NCBI GenBank assembly: GCA_947502925.1
Contig: CANNBS010000002.1
Location: 89,079 to 153,078, forward strand
Reading direction: 5' to 3'
DNA from: an uncultured Marinicella sp.
GTDB lineage: Bacteria; Pseudomonadota; Gammaproteobacteria; Xanthomonadales; Marinicellaceae
DNA: 64,000 nt
The translations under genes were made by a program, and so were the position numbers. Every line of letters begins with the position of its first letter. The stretch's first letter is position 1. Shown piece by piece: positions 9,209 through 18,430 of the stretch. The notes beneath the pieces were generated by a model that searched no databases, had not been told where the DNA came from, and saw only the letters and a list, made by a program, of their open reading frames with translations.

Positions 9209-10650
9209 ACATAATTCCCGTTATTTTATCCGGTGGTGCCGGTACCCGACTATGGCCGGTGTCTCGCAAAGCCTATCCCAAACCATTTATGCAGTTATCA
9301 GATGGACAAAGTTTGGCCGCCATGACCTTTAACCGGGCGCTGAAAGTGGCCACTGATAACACCGTGCTGACGGTGACTTCACGAGACTATTATTTTTTGT
9401 GTAAGGATATTTACCGTGCCAATCAGGATGCTGACATGGACAAACAGTATTTTTTACTGGAGCCCAGCGGACGCAATACAGCGCCTGCGATTGCTTTAGC
9501 GGCCTTACAAACACAACAACTCTATGGTGATGATGCCATCATGGTGGTGATGCCGTCAGACCATTTGATTAAAGACGAAGATTTGTTTGTCGAGACGGTG
9601 CAAACAGCCGCTAAACAAGCCACACAAGGCTATTTAACCACCTTCGGCATCTATCCGACGGCACCGGAAACCGGTTATGGCTACATTAAAGCCGGACAAT
9701 CATTGGCAGAAGAAGGTGTGGCTGAAATTGCAGAGTTCGTAGAAAAACCCGATTTAGACACCGCAAAACAATACCTGGCTTCCGGAGAATACAGCTGGAA
9801 TTCAGGGATGTTTTGTTTTCAGGTTGGGGCCTTATTAGACGCCTTTGAACACACGGCACCTGATGTGCTGTCGGCGGCTAAAGAATGCTTTGCAGACATC
9901 GACAGTGGACAGCAACAAATTGAATTTGATGCTGATTTATTCAAGCAATTACCGGATATTTCCATCGATTATGCGGTGATGGAAAAAGCTGAAAAACGGG
10001 CAGTCATTGATTCAAGATTTGACTGGAATGACATCGGCTCCTGGAATGCCATGGCAGGCTTGTTAGATAGCGATGAAAGCGGCAACCGCATCGAAGGTAA
10101 AGCGGTGACGGTGGATGCCAACAATAATTACATACGTGCCGGTGACCGGCTTGTGGCGGTAGTTGGTGTTGATGATCTGATGGTGGTGGACACCACCGAT
10201 GCGGTATTAATTGCCCATAAAAACAAATCTCAAGGGGTTAAAGATGTGGTGCAATTTTTAAAAGCCAAAGCCCATGACGCCGCCATTTATCACACCACCG
10301 TACATCGGCCCTGGGGCAGTTACACCATTTTGGAAGATGAAGATGACTGTAAGGTTAAACGCCTGGTTGTCAAACCCGGGCAGGTGTTGTCTTTACAAAA
10401 GCATTATAAGCGCAGTGAGCATTGGACCGTGGTTACCGGTACCGCCAAGGTTCGGGTCGGTGATGATGAGTTTATGCTGAATGAAAATGAATCTGTTCAT
10501 ATACCGGTGGAAACACTACATCGCCTGGAAAATACCACGGACACTGACATTGCTTTAATCGAAGTACAATGTGGTAGTTATTTCGGTGAAGATGATATCG
10601 TTCGCTATGAAGATATTTACGGACGTATCAAGGATAAAAAAACCAGCTGA
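9205..10650 (+). CDS. manC: Mannose-1-phosphate guanylyltransferase / mannose-6-phosphate isomerase
   Basis: Bifunctional enzyme for GDP-mannose, a precursor of GDP-sugars in capsule, exopolysaccharide or O-antigen. With the start at 9205 it has 481 residues, the family length; an upstream in-frame ATG at 9163 would only add 14 residues read inside rfbD, whereas 9205 has AAGGA upstream and the usual ATGA overlap. The N-terminal GT-A domain shows VILSGGAGTRLWPVSR and KPF near residues 5-25, VMPSDHLI near 110 and GYGYIK; the C-terminal cupin isomerase shows RPWGSY, KRLVVKPGQ and SLQKHYKRSEHW. The isomerase substrate domain appears complete. Continues the rfb operon. Confidence 0.93.
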   Translation: MNIIPVILSGGAGTRLWPVSRKAYPKPFMQLSDGQSLAAMTFNRALKVATDNTVLTVTSRDYYFLCKDIYRANQDADMDKQYFLLEPSGRNTAPAIALAALQTQQLYGDDAIMVVMPSDHLIKDEDLFVETVQTAAKQATQGYLTTFGIYPTAPETGYGYIKAGQSLAEEGVAEIAEFVEKPDLDTAKQYLASGEYSWNSGMFCFQVGALLDAFEHTAPDVLSAAKECFADIDSGQQQIEFDADLFKQLPDISIDYAVMEKAEKRAVIDSRFDWNDIGSWNAMAGLLDSDESGNRIEGKAVTVDANNNYIRAGDRLVAVVGVDDLMVVDTTDAVLIAHKNKSQGVKDVVQFLKAKAHDAAIYHTTVHRPWGSYTILEDEDDCKVKRLVVKPGQVLSLQKHYKRSEHWTVVTGTAKVRVGDDEFMLNENESVHIPVETLHRLENTTDTDIALIEVQCGSYFGEDDIVRYEDIYGRIKDKKTS

Positions 10651-10651
10651 T

Positions 10652-11425
10652 ATGAATAAAGAAGCCTTAGAAAAAGCCACCGAAGTGGCCCGTTATGCTG
10701 CCGGGCAAGCGGCCGGCGGGATTCGTTCCTATTACATGAATAAAGACAATGTCACAGAAGTTAAATCGGATAACAGTCCTGTGACCATTGCGGATAAAGA
10801 AGCGGAAAAAACCATCATCAGAATTATTAAAGAGGCTTATCCCGACCATGATTTCTTTGGTGAAGAATATGGTCGCGATGGAGAAGACAGTGATTATTTA
10901 TGGTTGATTGATCCCATTGATGGCACAAAAAGCTTTATCCGCGGCTATCCGTTTTTTTCTACCCAAATCGCTTTAATGTATAAAGGCGAACTGGTCCTGG
11001 GGGTGTCCCATGCACCGTTGATGGACGAACAGGCTTATGCCTTTAAAGGTGGCGGGGCTTTTTTAAATGGAGAATCCTTACACATCCAAAATAAATGGGT
11101 TGAGCATAGCTCCTGTGTCTCCACCGGAAATATTCAGTCTCTGATAAAAGATAAATGGAGCCAGCTGGGTCAACTTTTGCTAAAATTCAGTAAAATCAGA
11201 GGTTACGGTGATTTTTATCATTACCACTTACTGGCCGGTGGTAAAATCGATTTATTAATCGAAAGTGATGTCAATATTTTAGACATCGCAGCACTCACTG
11301 TGATTGTTCGGGAAGCCGGTGGTGTTATCAGCGACTTATCCGGACAGAATATAAGATTGGATACCACCGATGTGGTGGCCGGTAATCAAAAAACACATGC
11401 CATGGCAATGGATTATTTATCATGA
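10652..11425 (+). CDS. Inositol monophosphatase-family phosphatase
   Basis: A Mg-dependent phosphatase of the IMPase/HisN/CysQ superfamily, 257 residues from the ATG at 10652, which is two bases after the manC stop; the longer frame upstream is only manC sequence. Metal-binding motifs are all present: FFGEEYG near 66-72, LIDPIDGTKSF near 84-94, and LDIAALTVIVREAGG near 210-224. The GYPFFSTQIAL stretch after the second motif looks closer to histidinol-phosphatase-like members than to CysQ. Its position after manC and before a clear CysQ suggests a phosphatase serving sugar or nucleotide phosphate by-products; the exact substrate cannot be read from sequence. Confidence 0.85.
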   Translation: MNKEALEKATEVARYAAGQAAGGIRSYYMNKDNVTEVKSDNSPVTIADKEAEKTIIRIIKEAYPDHDFFGEEYGRDGEDSDYLWLIDPIDGTKSFIRGYPFFSTQIALMYKGELVLGVSHAPLMDEQAYAFKGGGAFLNGESLHIQNKWVEHSSCVSTGNIQSLIKDKWSQLGQLLLKFSKIRGYGDFYHYHLLAGGKIDLLIESDVNILDIAALTVIVREAGGVISDLSGQNIRLDTTDVVAGNQKTHAMAMDYLS

Positions 11426-12204
11426 AAAGTTTACTCAGTTCGGTGGAACAACTGGCGGTTAAAGCCGGTGATGCCATTATGGAAATATATCAGTCAGATG
11501 ATTTTTCGGTGGAGCAAAAATCAGATGATTCACCCTTAACACGAGCTGATCTGGCGGCTCATCATTGTATTGTTGAAGGTCTACAGAAGCTGGATCAGGA
11601 CTATCCGATATTATCAGAAGAATCTGCGGATATTGATTTTAAAGAACGCAGCCAATGGCAGCGTTACTGGCTGGTCGATCCATTAGACGGCACCAAGGAA
11701 TTTATTAAGAAAAACGGTGAATTTACTGTTAATATTGCTTTAATTGATCAGGGTAAACCGATTCTTTCTGTGGTGTATGTGCCGGTGCAAAACCTGAGCT
11801 ATCTAGCAGCAGAAGGTGTTGGCGTTTTTAAACGTGATAACGGCCAAAAGCAAAGCATCAAAGTGATGAAAAACAGCCGTTATAAACCCACCGTGGTGGG
11901 TAGCCGATCTCATCCCAGTGATGAGTTAAAGGATTATTTAGATCGACTCGGTCAACATGACTTGGTGGCTATGGGCAGCTCGCTTAAGTTTTGTCTGGTG
12001 GCCGAAGGTAAAGCTGATTTATACCCGCGCCTGGGACCCACGTCTGAATGGGACACGGCCGCGGCACAGTGTATCGTTGAACAGGCCGGTGGCCGGGTGG
12101 TGACATTTGACGGTGAACCTTTACGATATAACCAAAAAGAATCATTACTCAATCCACATTTTATGGTGTTTGCCGATGCAGGCAAAAACTGGATTAATAT
12201 CTAA
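11422..12204 (+). CDS. cysQ: 3'(2'),5'-bisphosphate nucleotidase
   Basis: Hydrolyses 3'-phosphoadenosine 5'-phosphate (PAP), a by-product of sulfate assimilation and sulfotransferase reactions, at the inner membrane. 260 residues. DSPLTRADLAAH near 34-45, LSEESADIDF near 64-73, WLVDPLDGTKEFIKKNGEF near 83-101 (the KEFI form is diagnostic of CysQ), SSLKFCLVAEGKADLYPR near 187-204 and EWDTAAAQCIVEQAGG near 209-224. Starts four bases before the end of the preceding IMPase-like gene, so two related phosphatases are translated in tandem. Last gene of the polysaccharide operon, followed by a weak hairpin. Confidence 0.93.
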   Translation: MKSLLSSVEQLAVKAGDAIMEIYQSDDFSVEQKSDDSPLTRADLAAHHCIVEGLQKLDQDYPILSEESADIDFKERSQWQRYWLVDPLDGTKEFIKKNGEFTVNIALIDQGKPILSVVYVPVQNLSYLAAEGVGVFKRDNGQKQSIKVMKNSRYKPTVVGSRSHPSDELKDYLDRLGQHDLVAMGSSLKFCLVAEGKADLYPRLGPTSEWDTAAAQCIVEQAGGRVVTFDGEPLRYNQKESLLNPHFMVFADAGKNWINI

Positions 12205-12210
12205 ATGATG

Positions 12211-12230
12211 AACGGTTGCTGTTAACCGTT
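12211..12230 (+). terminator. Weak hairpin after cysQ
   Basis: Perfect 7-bp stem (12211-12217 with 12224-12230, loop GCTGTT) just after the cysQ stop, followed by TATT rather than a real T-run. A poor terminator; might reduce read-through into tamA. Confidence 0.35.
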
Positions 12231-12247
12231 TATTAAAATGGGCTTGT

Positions 12248-12253
12248 TATAAT
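12248..12253 (+). promoter_or_regulatory. Candidate -10 box of tamA, very close to the start codon
   Basis: TATAAT at 12248-12253 lies six bases before the tamA ATG, so a transcript from it would begin at or next to the start codon and be leaderless. No Shine-Dalgarno and no good -35 box are seen. Confidence 0.4.
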
Positions 12254-12259
12254 AAGCGG

Positions 12260-14020
12260 ATGAAATTCATTCTCATTCTGACGCAATACAGCCTATTCAT
12301 GTTGATAATGATTTGTGCCGGTTTTGCTCAAGCCGCAGAACAACAATCCGGCTATACATTTAATGTGACCGGTGTTGACAAGCCCCTGGCTGGAAATATT
12401 CAAATATTCCTTAATAATCTGTCCATGGGTTGTGAGGCTTCGCCAAGCATGCGCGAGTCATTAAAAGATAAAATTCCTGAGCAAGTAAAATTGGCGTTGC
12501 AACCCTATGGCTATTATCAGGCAGATGTAAAAAACATTGAATTCACAGAGAATACAGACTGTTGGGACGTTAAGGTAGACGTCAATCCTGGCGAGCCGGT
12601 GATGATACGAAAGATTGATTATACCCTCGAAGGATCCGGTCGAACACATTCTGGTTTAACGGATATTAAAGTCGACAAATATTTGGCTGAAGGTGAAATC
12701 TTTATTGACAGCGATTATCAGAATTTAAAACAGCAATTACGTCAATGGGCCAATAACTATGGCTACTTAGAAGCCGCTTTCAGTGCTCAAATGGTTGATG
12801 TGTTTCCGGCACAACATGCCGCAGATATTACGCTGCACTTTCATACCGGTCCCCGTTACCGGATTGAAGACGTGGTGGTTGAGCAGGATCCTGAATTTAT
12901 GAAACCACGCTTTTTACAGGGTTTGGTGGGGCTCGAAGCTGGGCAATATCTGAATAATCAAACCTTAATTGATGTCAGAAAACGTCTGGTCGCAAGCCGT
13001 TACTTTGACAACATCAGTGTCACATTTGGTGATAAAAATACACAAGAGGCCAGCGTGCCGGTATTGGTTAAATTAACGCCGGGCTACCGCATCGATTATT
13101 CGATTGGTTTAGGGTTCACCACAGACACCGGTGTCCGTTCAACCTATGAGTATCAGCATCACCGGTTAAATGAACGCGGCTTTCAGCTCAGTACTAAATT
13201 ACAACTGGCTCAGGTTAACAATGAATTCATCGCCCGTATGAAGTTTCCGTCCATCAGTAACCCGGATGAAAAGTGGTATGAGACAGAAATAGGGCATCGC
13301 CAGGAGGACAACGACGTCTATAAAGCCGACACCTCAAAAATAGGTCTGTCTCAGACCCGCTTACAGACTGATCGCTGGCAAAACATTAATTTTATTGATG
13401 TGCTACATGAAGATTATACCTTTGGTGATAAAAAAGACAGTACCCGACTTCTGGTTCCCGGCACTGCCTGGACATTTCAGCAGGTGGATGATCCCTTAAA
13501 CCCTCGTTTCGGCTTTAAAGCGCAAATGGATTTCAAACTGGCCACCGAAGAAGTTTTCTCTGATATGAGCATGGTACAAATCAGTGGTCAGCTTAAAACG
13601 ATTCTACCTGTGGCTGACAGAGATCGCTTGATTATGCGTGCTGAAATAGGCACCACCGTAACCAGTGACTTTAACCAGTTACCGGCCTCTTATCGCTATT
13701 TTGCCGGGGGTGATCAATCCATCCGCGGGTTTGACTATAAAAGCCTGTCACCACTGAATGATGAGGGCGATAACATTGGCGGGAAGCACTTAGTGGCAGC
13801 CAGTGTTGAATATGAGTATCGGCTCAATGACAGTTATGCGTTGGCCGTTTTTGCTGACGGTGGTAATGCCTTCACGGAGAAATTTGAAGTGGCCGGTGCA
13901 GTGGGCGTGGGTTTTCGCTGGTTCTCACCCATCGGGCCATTACGGGTTGATGTCGGTGTGCCGGTGACCGATGCCGATCACAATTTCAGAATTCATTTAT
14001 CGCTGGGGCCGGATTTATAA
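12260..14020 (+). CDS. tamA: Translocation and assembly module subunit TamA (Omp85 family)
   Basis: Outer-membrane barrel that works with TamB in outer-membrane protein insertion and lipid traffic. 586 residues. An N-terminal signal peptide ends near FAQAA (residue 26). POTRA domains follow to about residue 275, with paired Cys near 54 and 97. The C-terminal 16-strand barrel has YRYFAGGDQSIRGFDYKSLSP near 482-502, holding the Omp85 VRGF/IRGF motif, and ends GPLRVDVGVP...FRIHLSLGPDL with a terminal strand. Its stop shares one base with the tamB start (TAATG). A TATAAT just before the ATG may give a leaderless message. Confidence 0.94.
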   Translation: MKFILILTQYSLFMLIMICAGFAQAAEQQSGYTFNVTGVDKPLAGNIQIFLNNLSMGCEASPSMRESLKDKIPEQVKLALQPYGYYQADVKNIEFTENTDCWDVKVDVNPGEPVMIRKIDYTLEGSGRTHSGLTDIKVDKYLAEGEIFIDSDYQNLKQQLRQWANNYGYLEAAFSAQMVDVFPAQHAADITLHFHTGPRYRIEDVVVEQDPEFMKPRFLQGLVGLEAGQYLNNQTLIDVRKRLVASRYFDNISVTFGDKNTQEASVPVLVKLTPGYRIDYSIGLGFTTDTGVRSTYEYQHHRLNERGFQLSTKLQLAQVNNEFIARMKFPSISNPDEKWYETEIGHRQEDNDVYKADTSKIGLSQTRLQTDRWQNINFIDVLHEDYTFGDKKDSTRLLVPGTAWTFQQVDDPLNPRFGFKAQMDFKLATEEVFSDMSMVQISGQLKTILPVADRDRLIMRAEIGTTVTSDFNQLPASYRYFAGGDQSIRGFDYKSLSPLNDEGDNIGGKHLVAASVEYEYRLNDSYALAVFADGGNAFTEKFEVAGAVGVGFRWFSPIGPLRVDVGVPVTDADHNFRIHLSLGPDL

Positions 14021-17000
14021 TGGCTGCTGAAAGATCCACACAGTCTCGTCGTCCCCTTTTTTTTCGCTGGTTGCTTTATTTATTGACCACCCTCGTCATA
14101 TTGCTGGGCTTCGTTCTGGTCTTGCTCTATGGCCTGCTATACAGCGAAGCCGGTAGCCGATGGGCATTGAACAAAGCCCAGGATTGGCTGCCCTTAAGCA
14201 TCGAACAAAGTAGCGGACGCATTGGTGATGAAATCACAGCCTTAAATCTTGAATATGAACAAGGCGGCATGGTGATACACATTGATCAGCTTAATTATCG
14301 CATCACCGATATTCATTGGTGGCAGAGAAAACTGGTGTTTGATTACATTCGCCTTGGTCACGTTAGTATTCAATTACCGGACAATGAATCAACCACAGCT
14401 CAGCCACTGCCACCGGCTGCGAAGATTGACTTGCCTGTGTCCGTGGTCCTCAATGAACTGTTTGTGCAGGAAATACAGGTTAATTCTGAACAACAGGCTT
14501 ATGGACCCATTCTGGCCAGCGCCACTGTGGATGATGGCGAGATTGATTTAGCCAATGTCCAGTTGTTAGATGCCGAGATTCAATTAAAAGTATCCGGCCA
14601 GGTTGAATTACACAATCGTTGGCCATTTGATTTAACCACCCAATGGGCGTATACACCTGAACGCCTGCAAGGTGCCGGCTCAGTGTCTGGCGATATTACG
14701 GCACTGCAGTTGGCACAGAGTATGGAGTTCAATAATGATTACGCCAGGGGGCGGAGTGTTATTGAAACAGATTTAACCCTGCAACCTGAACTTAAGTTTG
14801 ATGCCGCCATTAACAGTGAACGTTTGCTGGTGCCAGTGGCGAATAATGAACAAATTAACACCGTTTTTAAACAAGTCGCTCTATCCATAAAAGGTCAATT
14901 GGACAATTATCAGTTTAATCTGACAGCGAACAGTGAACAAACTGTTAAACCATTAACGGCTTCAACTGATAAAGATCATTACAAAGAAGCACAAACACAC
15001 CACAACAAAATCCGTCTGACTGCGCAGGGCAACACTGAACAGTTAGACATCGAAACCTTGAAAATTTCCGGCGATTTTGGTGCATTTACGGCTCATTCAA
15101 CGGTGAACTTTTCACCACAACTAAAGCTGTCGGCAGAATTTAACAGTGATTCTTTTAATCCGCAATGGCTATTACCCGACTGGCCTGGGCATATCAGCGG
15201 TTCAGGACAGTTGGTGGCCGCACAAACTGCCCAAACCGAATGGCAACTCGAGCTTAAAGATTTAAACCTACAGGGTCAGTTAAAAGAACATGAACTGTTT
15301 ATACAAGCCAACGCACAATTACACGATGAAGTTCTCAGCCTGAAGCCTTTATCGCTGGACTGGGGGAAGAATAACATTCAGTTAGAAGGGCAGTTGAGTA
15401 TAGCTGAACAGACCGGTACACATCGCCTTAAGTTTGATTTGAATGTACCACAGCCCCAATTATTAATGGATGATTTAACCGGACACATTCAAACAAGCGG
15501 GCAGTTATCGGGTTCTGTAAAGGCCTTGTCCTACAACATGTCTTTAACGGCTAACAATATTGTGTATCAGGACAATCAAGTTCATGCTTTAACGGTGACA
15601 GGAGATGGCCGCTGGCCTGATCAGTTACAACTTGATATGGCAGCACAAGAAATCTATGCAGCCGATCAAGCGATCCCTAAACTGAATATTTCTTTAAAAG
15701 GCAATCGACAACAACATGAAATTGTCTCCGATGTTATGCATCAGGATATCAGCACACAGCTAACACTGGTCGGTGGTTGGTTTGATGATAAACAACAATG
15801 GCGAGGACAAATAGAACAACACAGCATTCAATTAAATGACAGTGATCAAGGCTGGCAATTGCGAGAACCGGCAGATATTGTGTTTGGGCAGGAACTAACA
15901 ATTTCACCAGCCTGCTGGTTTTCGAAAGAAGGTGATGGCGAGGCTTGCCTGGAATTAGATGCACAAACGGACACAGAATTAGCTCTGTCAGGTCAGCTGA
16001 AGTTGAGAAATTTACACATTGAATTGTTCAACGCTTTCTGGCCTGAAGATTTGCGCTTAGAAGGTTTAATTCAGGGTTCAGCTGATTTGGATTATCAACA
16101 ACAGAACCTGTCAATGACTGCGGATTTACATGCAGAACAAGCCTCGATTTATTATCGAGAAGGCCAGAAAAACGCTTACCAGGCGAGCATTAAAACTGCG
16201 CAATTAACCGCTCGTCAGAATAAGGGTCTGACAGAAATAAAAACCAGGCTTGAACTGGATGACAACAGCTTTCTGGCGGCTACCGCTGAATTACACGATT
16301 CAGATAGTTCGTCATGGCCTGAGATAACGACTGAAATTGATGGTAACATTAAAAACAGCCGTTTTTTGGTGGCACTGTCACCTGAATTAGAACAATTAGA
16401 AGGTGAATTTAGTCTTTCTGGCCAAGTAAACGGTCCGCTTAATCAGCCTGCAGTAAACTTTTCACTGCAGCAACAAACCGGTTTTCTTATATTGCGCCAG
16501 ACCGGTAGTCGATTGTCCAATATTAAAGTTAATGTGGATAGTACACAAGCCGGTTTAATGGCCATCCAGGCGACTGCGGACAGTAGAAGCGGCTCTGTTA
16601 AATTAGACGGTGAGCTGAACATACAACAACTGGATGATTGGTCCTATCAGGGCAGTCTTACAGGTGAAAATTTTCGATTATTGACACTGCCTGAGTTAAC
16701 TGTCAACATCGAACCGGATTTAAACATAGATGCGTCCTCAAAAGCCATTAATGTCACCGGTCGATTAACTTTACCAATGGCTGAGGTTAATATTAAGAAT
16801 TTACCACCGTCTGCCACCACCACATCACCGGATGTGGTGATTCACCGGCCTGATGACGAGCAACAACAAAGTAAGACTGCCATACCGGTGCATTACGATA
16901 TTAAAACAGAAATTGTTGAACCCATTTCGATTCAATTAATGGGCTTACAAGCCAAAATGGCCGGTCAAATACGGGTTTATGATGAAAAGCAAGAACCCCA

Positions 17001-17595
17001 TGGCGAAGGTCGGCTGAATTTAACCGAAGGTTTTTATAAACTGTATGGACAACGGCTGGAGATTGAGCGTGGCGAATTAATTTTTAATGGCCCGGTGGAT
17101 AATCCCGGCATTGATGTTAAAGCCACACGCGAGTCAGATGACGGCTCCGTCACCGCCGGTATCTTAATCACCGGTACGGTGAATCAACTTAATACCACTT
17201 TATTTTCCGAACCGGCCATGAGCCAGTTGGCCATTTTGTCTTATCTAACAACGGGCAGGGGGCTCAATGAAAGTGGTGGCGGTACCAGTGGCGAACAACT
17301 GGCCCAGGCGGCGATTTTGCTCGGCTTAAAACGCGGTGATTCAGTGTTCTCTCAGCTACAAAGTACCTTTGGTATCGATGTTCTAACCATCAAACAGGGT
17401 GCCAACAACGAAGACAGCTACATCGAAGCCGGCCAGAACATCGGCGATGATTTGTATGTGGGCTATTCTCAGGGCTTGTTTAACCGACTGGGCTTCTGGA
17501 TTCTACGCTATAAAATCAACGACGCTCTGCGCCTCGAAACCACCCAGGGCGAAAATCAGACCGTTGATTTGATTTATGTGCGACGAAAAAAATAA
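14020..17595 (+). CDS. tamB: Translocation and assembly module protein TamB (DUF490, AsmA-like bridge)
   Basis: Inner-membrane-anchored, periplasm-spanning beta-taco protein that partners TamA and is implicated in phospholipid transport to the outer membrane. 1191 residues. One N-terminal membrane helix lies at about 17-40 after a basic start (RSTQSRR). A long repetitive beta-rich region without cysteine clusters follows. The conserved C-terminal TamB domain occupies roughly 860-1191, including EGFYKLYGQRLEIERGEL, FSEPAMSQLAILSYLTTGR near 1065-1083 and a final strand ending DLIYVRRKK. Translation is coupled to tamA by the TAATG overlap. Confidence 0.94.
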   Translation: MAAERSTQSRRPLFFRWLLYLLTTLVILLGFVLVLLYGLLYSEAGSRWALNKAQDWLPLSIEQSSGRIGDEITALNLEYEQGGMVIHIDQLNYRITDIHWWQRKLVFDYIRLGHVSIQLPDNESTTAQPLPPAAKIDLPVSVVLNELFVQEIQVNSEQQAYGPILASATVDDGEIDLANVQLLDAEIQLKVSGQVELHNRWPFDLTTQWAYTPERLQGAGSVSGDITALQLAQSMEFNNDYARGRSVIETDLTLQPELKFDAAINSERLLVPVANNEQINTVFKQVALSIKGQLDNYQFNLTANSEQTVKPLTASTDKDHYKEAQTHHNKIRLTAQGNTEQLDIETLKISGDFGAFTAHSTVNFSPQLKLSAEFNSDSFNPQWLLPDWPGHISGSGQLVAAQTAQTEWQLELKDLNLQGQLKEHELFIQANAQLHDEVLSLKPLSLDWGKNNIQLEGQLSIAEQTGTHRLKFDLNVPQPQLLMDDLTGHIQTSGQLSGSVKALSYNMSLTANNIVYQDNQVHALTVTGDGRWPDQLQLDMAAQEIYAADQAIPKLNISLKGNRQQHEIVSDVMHQDISTQLTLVGGWFDDKQQWRGQIEQHSIQLNDSDQGWQLREPADIVFGQELTISPACWFSKEGDGEACLELDAQTDTELALSGQLKLRNLHIELFNAFWPEDLRLEGLIQGSADLDYQQQNLSMTADLHAEQASIYYREGQKNAYQASIKTAQLTARQNKGLTEIKTRLELDDNSFLAATAELHDSDSSSWPEITTEIDGNIKNSRFLVALSPELEQLEGEFSLSGQVNGPLNQPAVNFSLQQQTGFLILRQTGSRLSNIKVNVDSTQAGLMAIQATADSRSGSVKLDGELNIQQLDDWSYQGSLTGENFRLLTLPELTVNIEPDLNIDASSKAINVTGRLTLPMAEVNIKNLPPSATTTSPDVVIHRPDDEQQQSKTAIPVHYDIKTEIVEPISIQLMGLQAKMAGQIRVYDEKQEPHGEGRLNLTEGFYKLYGQRLEIERGELIFNGPVDNPGIDVKATRESDDGSVTAGILITGTVNQLNTTLFSEPAMSQLAILSYLTTGRGLNESGGGTSGEQLAQAAILLGLKRGDSVFSQLQSTFGIDVLTIKQGANNEDSYIEAGQNIGDDLYVGYSQGLFNRLGFWILRYKINDALRLETTQGENQTVDLIYVRRKK

Positions 17596-17600
17596 AGCGT

Positions 17601-18341
17601 TTAATTAAAATCTTTACTACGGATTGGTTGCCGAATATACAGGCCTAAAAAGAACACAAAAACCACCAGTGATACCCATAACATCATTCGCCAGGGGCTC
17701 TGCATGGTGCCAATTATGCTGGCATGTTCCACCCAGATGGTTTCACAGGCGCCATTGCCTTTGTCGGTACGTGTGGTGCTGGTTTTGCGTAGATAGCCTT
17801 TAGGATTCATGTAATCGGCTAAATAACCCCGTAATAAGATTTGATCCCCGATGGTTGCCTCCGTTAAGGTTTTACGAACTGATTCATCGATTGCTAAGAC
17901 ATGGTTGTTGGATAATTGATCAGGGTTGAAAGCTTGCCAGGCCGCATTATTTCGGGCCTGATAACGGCAACTGAATTGACCGTTACTGAAAATAAAATCC
18001 TTTAAAATTGACGGATTGGCGCTATCACCCCACACCACACATAAATCAGCCACATTAAGATAATCCTGTGTCAAGCCGTGTAGCGACCGCTTGTAATCAG
18101 CTTCATGCACGCGTTTAGACACCACCAACCCTGATATCTCATATTGGTATCGGGGCTGAATAGTGAAGGGTAAATCGTGATAGATAATTTTTTGAGGCGG
18201 CTTATGAACCAGAGATTGTGTGGGTTCATTCGAAATAGCATCAGCCAATGGTAAATGATCCGGCCAGGTATTGCGGTTCCAAAAACTGACGATTAAGATT
18301 AAACCGCTGATCACTACGCCGTATCTGATAATTGAGTTCAT
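17601..18341 (-). CDS. Unknown inner-membrane protein with a periplasmic loop
   Basis: 246 residues. One hydrophobic segment at the N-terminus (about 6-22) and one near the C-terminus (about 217-236), with some 190 residues between them that are probably periplasmic. The loop has cysteines in DLCVVWG and FSCRYQ, which could form a disulfide, and TIGDQILLRGYLADYMNP looks OB-fold-like. I do not recognise the family. AAGGA stands before the ATG. It is convergent with tamB (five bases between stops) and divergent from the tricorn-like protease gene, so its job is not indicated by its neighbours. Confidence 0.75.
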   Translation of the reverse strand: MNSIIRYGVVISGLILIVSFWNRNTWPDHLPLADAISNEPTQSLVHKPPQKIIYHDLPFTIQPRYQYEISGLVVSKRVHEADYKRSLHGLTQDYLNVADLCVVWGDSANPSILKDFIFSNGQFSCRYQARNNAAWQAFNPDQLSNNHVLAIDESVRKTLTEATIGDQILLRGYLADYMNPKGYLRKTSTTRTDKGNGACETIWVEHASIIGTMQSPWRMMLWVSLVVFVFFLGLYIRQPIRSKDFN

Positions 18342-18430
18342 AGCTGTCCTTATAATGACCTTCGGCCTATTACAAAAATATGGGTTAAAATGCTAACATA
18401 ACCAACATTTTTCAGTGGGTCCTTTTAGCC

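Noticed and set aside
10571-10651. Upstream extension of the IMPase-like frame
   Set aside because: Lies inside manC; the ATG at 10652 directly after the manC stop fits family length.
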